Origin: Pyrus communis
Lineage: Eukaryota; Streptophyta; Magnoliopsida; Rosales; Rosaceae
Direction: 5' to 3'
Length of the DNA stretch: 64,000 nucleotides
Assembly: GCF_963583255.1 (NCBI RefSeq)
Contig: NC_084806.1
Span: 13,356,817 to 13,420,816 of the forward strand
In this document: positions 60,542 to 64,000 of the stretch, one piece after another
Layout of the letters: each line of letters starts with the position of its first letter
Position numbering within the stretch: the stretch's first letter is position 1
Position numbers and translations under genes: made by a program
Notes under the pieces: generated by a model
Database searches by the model: none
Seen by the model: only the letters and a program-made list of their open reading frames with translations
What the model was told of the DNA's origin: nothing

Positions 60542-63500
60542 CTACGATAAATACTTCTTGAACCAGACACCAATGTTGAGAAAGCTCTCGAAGTCCGATT
60601 GTGGCCTGCAAACACACAAATTCGTATAAGATGGAAATCCGAGCATGAAAGGACATTTGGATCATAAGCTTACCTCTCAATTCCATGAGTATCCTGTGGA
60701 AACACAATGACTTTGACAGGAACTCCTTTTTCCTTAAGCGCCCGAGCATACTACGAATAATAAACATCCAAATCACTTTTCTACTCCCATCATTCCAATT
60801 ATGCAAACGTCTATGAATCAAAATCATCACACCCCCTTCGGAGGAAGGAAAACAATTTAAAAGACGAAAACTAAAACAATAATTATCCAAGCACTTGTTT
60901 CGTTGTTAAACTATTAAGGAGAAAAGGTGTATTTCATTAGGAGAACATGTCAACTTACTTGAAATCCAGTAGAAACTGGAACACGAAGATCCTGAGCACC
61001 CAAAAGAAAAAGGGTGGGTGTTTTGACCTGCGGATAGATCCTTCAAAAAGTTACAAATAGCAAACTTCTTACTATATAAAATCTTTTTAAATTATTGAAT
61101 TTCTTCGCAAAAAGGAAATTTATAGTATAAGCTTCAAAATCAAAAGTAAATAATATAGTAGCAGAGAAAAAGCTTAAACAAGCACCTTTGAGACGTGTGA
61201 AATAGGAGATTTGCTGTGCAAGAGAGTCAGATGCTCAGCAGAAGGAGCTTCTGTGTAGTTATTTCTACCCTCACTTCCATAGGCCTCCACATAGCACCAA
61301 TCTGGGATGTCTGTCGTACCGATCATTAATGCGAGATTACAGACGGGGTTCCTCGCTGCTGCCACAACAAACTTATCTGGTGCCTGCAGCATAAATATGT
61401 TCCAAGCGGGCATAAGTAATAGATGCTTCAAAAATAAAATAAAAAAGTTTTTTTAGTACCCCACAAAAAAAGAAAAAAGCTTAAAGCGAGAAGCCTCAAA
61501 GCAGCTAAAAAATAACAGTCATGCTTTTTACAAAACTACCAGACCTGGCCAATTAAGTGAGTAGTCAGAAAGCCGCCATGAGAACCACCAAGAACTGCAA
61601 TTTTTGATGGACTGGCAAGCCCCTTGTCAATGACGTGATCGATAGCCACCAGCACATCATCCACGTCCTGTAGTGAATAAACTCAGATATTAGGGTCTAC
61701 AAATACAAAAGCAGATACATAAAGTAAATACTAGTTGCACAAATATATTAACAACGTAAATTCTTAGCATACATAAGCATATACAGATATATTTATGCCG
61801 GAGAGTGTGTACGTCTATCTGTATGATACCAAAGTAGTATTAAATGGCCCAACATGGGGCTCTACATAAATAAACAGGAGCTATAGAATACGCTCCCCTA
61901 AGGAACAATGCCATCTCGGATAACAAAAATAACATTGCTGTAGAACAGATTAAAGGTAAATATATATAGGTAAGCACCTGGGACCCAATTTTCCCTAGAA
62001 GGGACTGAAGTGCTTCTTCACCAAACCCCAGCGAACCTCTGAGATAAACTAACATGTCAGAACAAGATAAAAGCCAACGAAGTTAAAAGAAATGGTTACT
62101 TCTTTTCATATCCGTAGGCCAATCTCATAATATCTGAACAAGATTGGAGCACAATTTTGTTGACCCTGATAGGAAAAGTCAGAATGAAAGGACAAAAAGG
62201 AGAATATGAGCTTACCTATAATTTACAATTAACAAACTGAACCCAACTGAAGAGAGAAATGCTAAGGACTTTGAAAAGCTTGACAATGAAACAGAGTGCG
62301 GGCCTCCATGGAGGATTACAATTAATGGGTCAAGCGAATCATTTCTTTTAGTTTTGGAAGACACAAATATGGCTTCAATTGGTTTGGCAGCACCTGAAAG
62401 GTTTTAAGCATATACAGGATGTTAAAATCAATTTTTTTGACACACAAGAAATAATTGGTTTATAATACCTTTTGTTACGCTACCAGAAACATCCCTGACA
62501 GGAACCTTCAGTATACTGAATTGCAGAGAGGAAAGCAAAGATTTAACCTATGGCAAGTTGAAACATGAGTTGAACAGATGTAAGCTTTGAAGATAATCTT
62601 GATATGTGGAAATATAGAAAAGCAGATTAATGGACCTTCTCAGAGCATTCACTTGGGGGGCTTGATACATTTAACCAACTCCATGCGGTACTTGTACTTT
62701 CTTTATCAACAAGGTAACCATAATTGATATGAGGTACATCTACTGGACTGCTAGACACTTCAGAAATCAAAGATAAAGTGAAATTTCGTTATTGATCAGT
62801 AAATTTTTCCGAGTAATTATCAGTAAAAAATGGCAACTTCTTTACCAGCAATGATATTGTCCCCATCCAGTGTAAGAACATCCCATGAATTTGAATCAGC
62901 AGAGCTGATACGTGATACTTCGCCACTGTACTTCCATATAACTTTCATAGGTCAGTTATAAAAAGTTAAAAAGGTAACGACCCTATGGAGATACGAGTGT
63001 CATATGATTAGTCATTATATTTACCTCAAAACATTCACAGAAAGTATCACTTGACAGCTACCCCAGATAGAAGATATGATCATTGTGCATCCATCAGAAA
63101 GCCATGGATTACTAAGGATACTTGACCAGTAAAGCCCAGGGAAGCAACCATCCTCAGCACACATAACAACAGGAATCTTCAAAAAAGAAGTGTATTAAGT
63201 GTAGTTATATAAGCAGTGAGAGAGATAAAGAGAGAAAAATTCATAAAAAATTTCCTAAACTTATATTATTATGTTGTGTGATATCACCTTCATGAAATGA
63301 AAACCTTTTGCTGAAGACAATTAACCTAGAGTTCAAGGTTTCGCTACCCATGCACAAAAGTACCGCACACCAGAATTAATAAAAGGGAAGAAAACAGGTC
63401 AAAGGAAATTTCTATATATTGAATTTCATCCTCAGTGTGTATGATAACAACATTGAATTTACAAATCAACTACAGAACATTCCACTGGTACATGGTAGCA

Positions 63501-63897
63501 ACTAGCAAATAGCAAAACAGCATCCAACCAAAACAAGTAAGCGAACCACGATCTTTAATCCTAACAGTTCTGGAATGCAAACCCATATGAGTTTACACCT
63601 TTACAAGGAAATGCTTAATGCTTACTTATAAGCACATGCTAACAAATGAACCTTGGTCCATAATTTACATGCACACGGAATGAACTGAGTAGTTTAAATT
63701 ACCAATCAGGAGATAAAAGTTGATTAGTAAACAGAAAGATAAAAGCCAGAGAGCTCACCACATCAACAATTTTTGCAGATGAGGATAGCACTCCATCCAC
63801 TGGCCAGTCTATTCTGTGAAGAGAATCTGTTGCAGAATGTGCCCCAGAATCCACAGAACTTCTAGCCGATAAAAACAAAAGGAATTTTCCATCTGGG
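60542..63897 (-). CDS. Second AARE gene, 3' twelve coding exons (5' part beyond the window)
   Basis: Exons matching 6 to 17 of the first gene are present: 63897-63759, 63176-63025, 62925-62846, 62757-62636, 62547-62469, 62393-62216, 62038-61978, 61667-61545, 61383-61186, 61027-60959, 60750-60674 and 60605-60542. All splice borders, the reading frame and the triad residues are kept. In first-gene numbering the visible replacements are Q353H, I514V, T519A, F537L, L572I, P590L and A651V (first gene to second). At 651 the second copy has the Val usual in plant AARE as I recall it. An intron deletion of 34 bp lies after the exon at 61186-61383. The promoter and first five coding exons are outside the window, so activity cannot be judged. 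Confidence 0.9.
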
Positions 63898-64000
63898 CTG
63901 CCAAAATTACATTGATCATGTTTCAAATACAATCAGAATCAGTAATCGTAATGATGTTTGAAACAATCAACCATCTATTGGATAATATGAAACAATCAGT

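Larger units (their letters stand above)
59128..64000. repeat. Tandem duplication, second unit (cut by the window edge)
   Basis: It aligns with 51113 onward at an offset that changes only at small indels: 8013-8015 at the start, 7804 after a 209-bp deletion, 7816 across exons 17-14, 7782 after a 34-bp intron deletion, then 7779-7799. Base differences are sparse in both exons and introns. The right end lies outside the window. Confidence 0.9.

Overview
This window is nuclear DNA of a flowering plant, most likely a rosaceous tree of the apple/pear group. It is AT-rich, its genes contain introns, and more than half of it is transposon sequence. The Rosaceae call rests on short repeat families remembered as abundant in apple and pear (a small Mutator-like MITE and a B-box-containing SINE-like repeat), so it is inference.

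Layout. 1-18.4 kb is a transposon bed: an old gypsy-type LTR remnant, several MITEs, a hAT element inside another hAT element, and a three-level LTR nest. In that nest a solo LTR sits inside a gypsy LTR, and the gypsy element sits inside the LTR of a short non-autonomous element; each level has its own 5-bp target-site duplication (GTAAT, GAAGT, TTCCC). 18.9-23.4 kb is a decayed, 5'-truncated Ty1/copia element. 25.7-29.3 kb holds a three-exon U-box/ARM-repeat E3 ligase gene (minus strand). 30.5-31.06 kb holds a two-exon, 76-residue gene for a PET100-like cytochrome c oxidase assembly factor (minus strand). 31.4-34.7 kb is another decayed copia, with what looks like a CACTA terminus inside it. 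36.0-36.3 kb carries plastid-derived DNA joining an rpoC2 piece to a ycf2 piece. 36.6-45.7 kb is gene-poor and rich in MITEs and SINE-like repeats. 45.8-47.1 kb is an intronless CIPK kinase gene (plus strand). 47.8-49.8 kb is a third truncated copia.

The right end (51.1 kb to the window edge) is a recent direct tandem duplication with a unit of about 8 kb. Each unit carries a fragment of a Mutator-like transposase gene and a minus-strand gene for acylamino-acid-releasing enzyme (AARE). The first AARE gene is complete: 17 coding exons, 772 codons and a Ser/Asp/His triad can all be read. The second runs off the window after its twelve 3'-most coding exons, which remain open and correctly spliced but differ at several residues.

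The four gene families have housekeeping or signalling roles: ubiquitin ligation, respiratory-chain assembly, CBL-calcium signalling and removal of N-acylated residues from peptides. They are separate transcription units, not a pathway. From memory, the PET100, CIPK4 and AARE loci of Arabidopsis also lie close together on chromosome 4 in the same order, which suggests conserved microsynteny. I found no CRISPR array, operon, tRNA or rRNA gene, and no convincing new biological system. The most notable items are the AARE duplication, the dated transposon nests and the plastid DNA mosaic.
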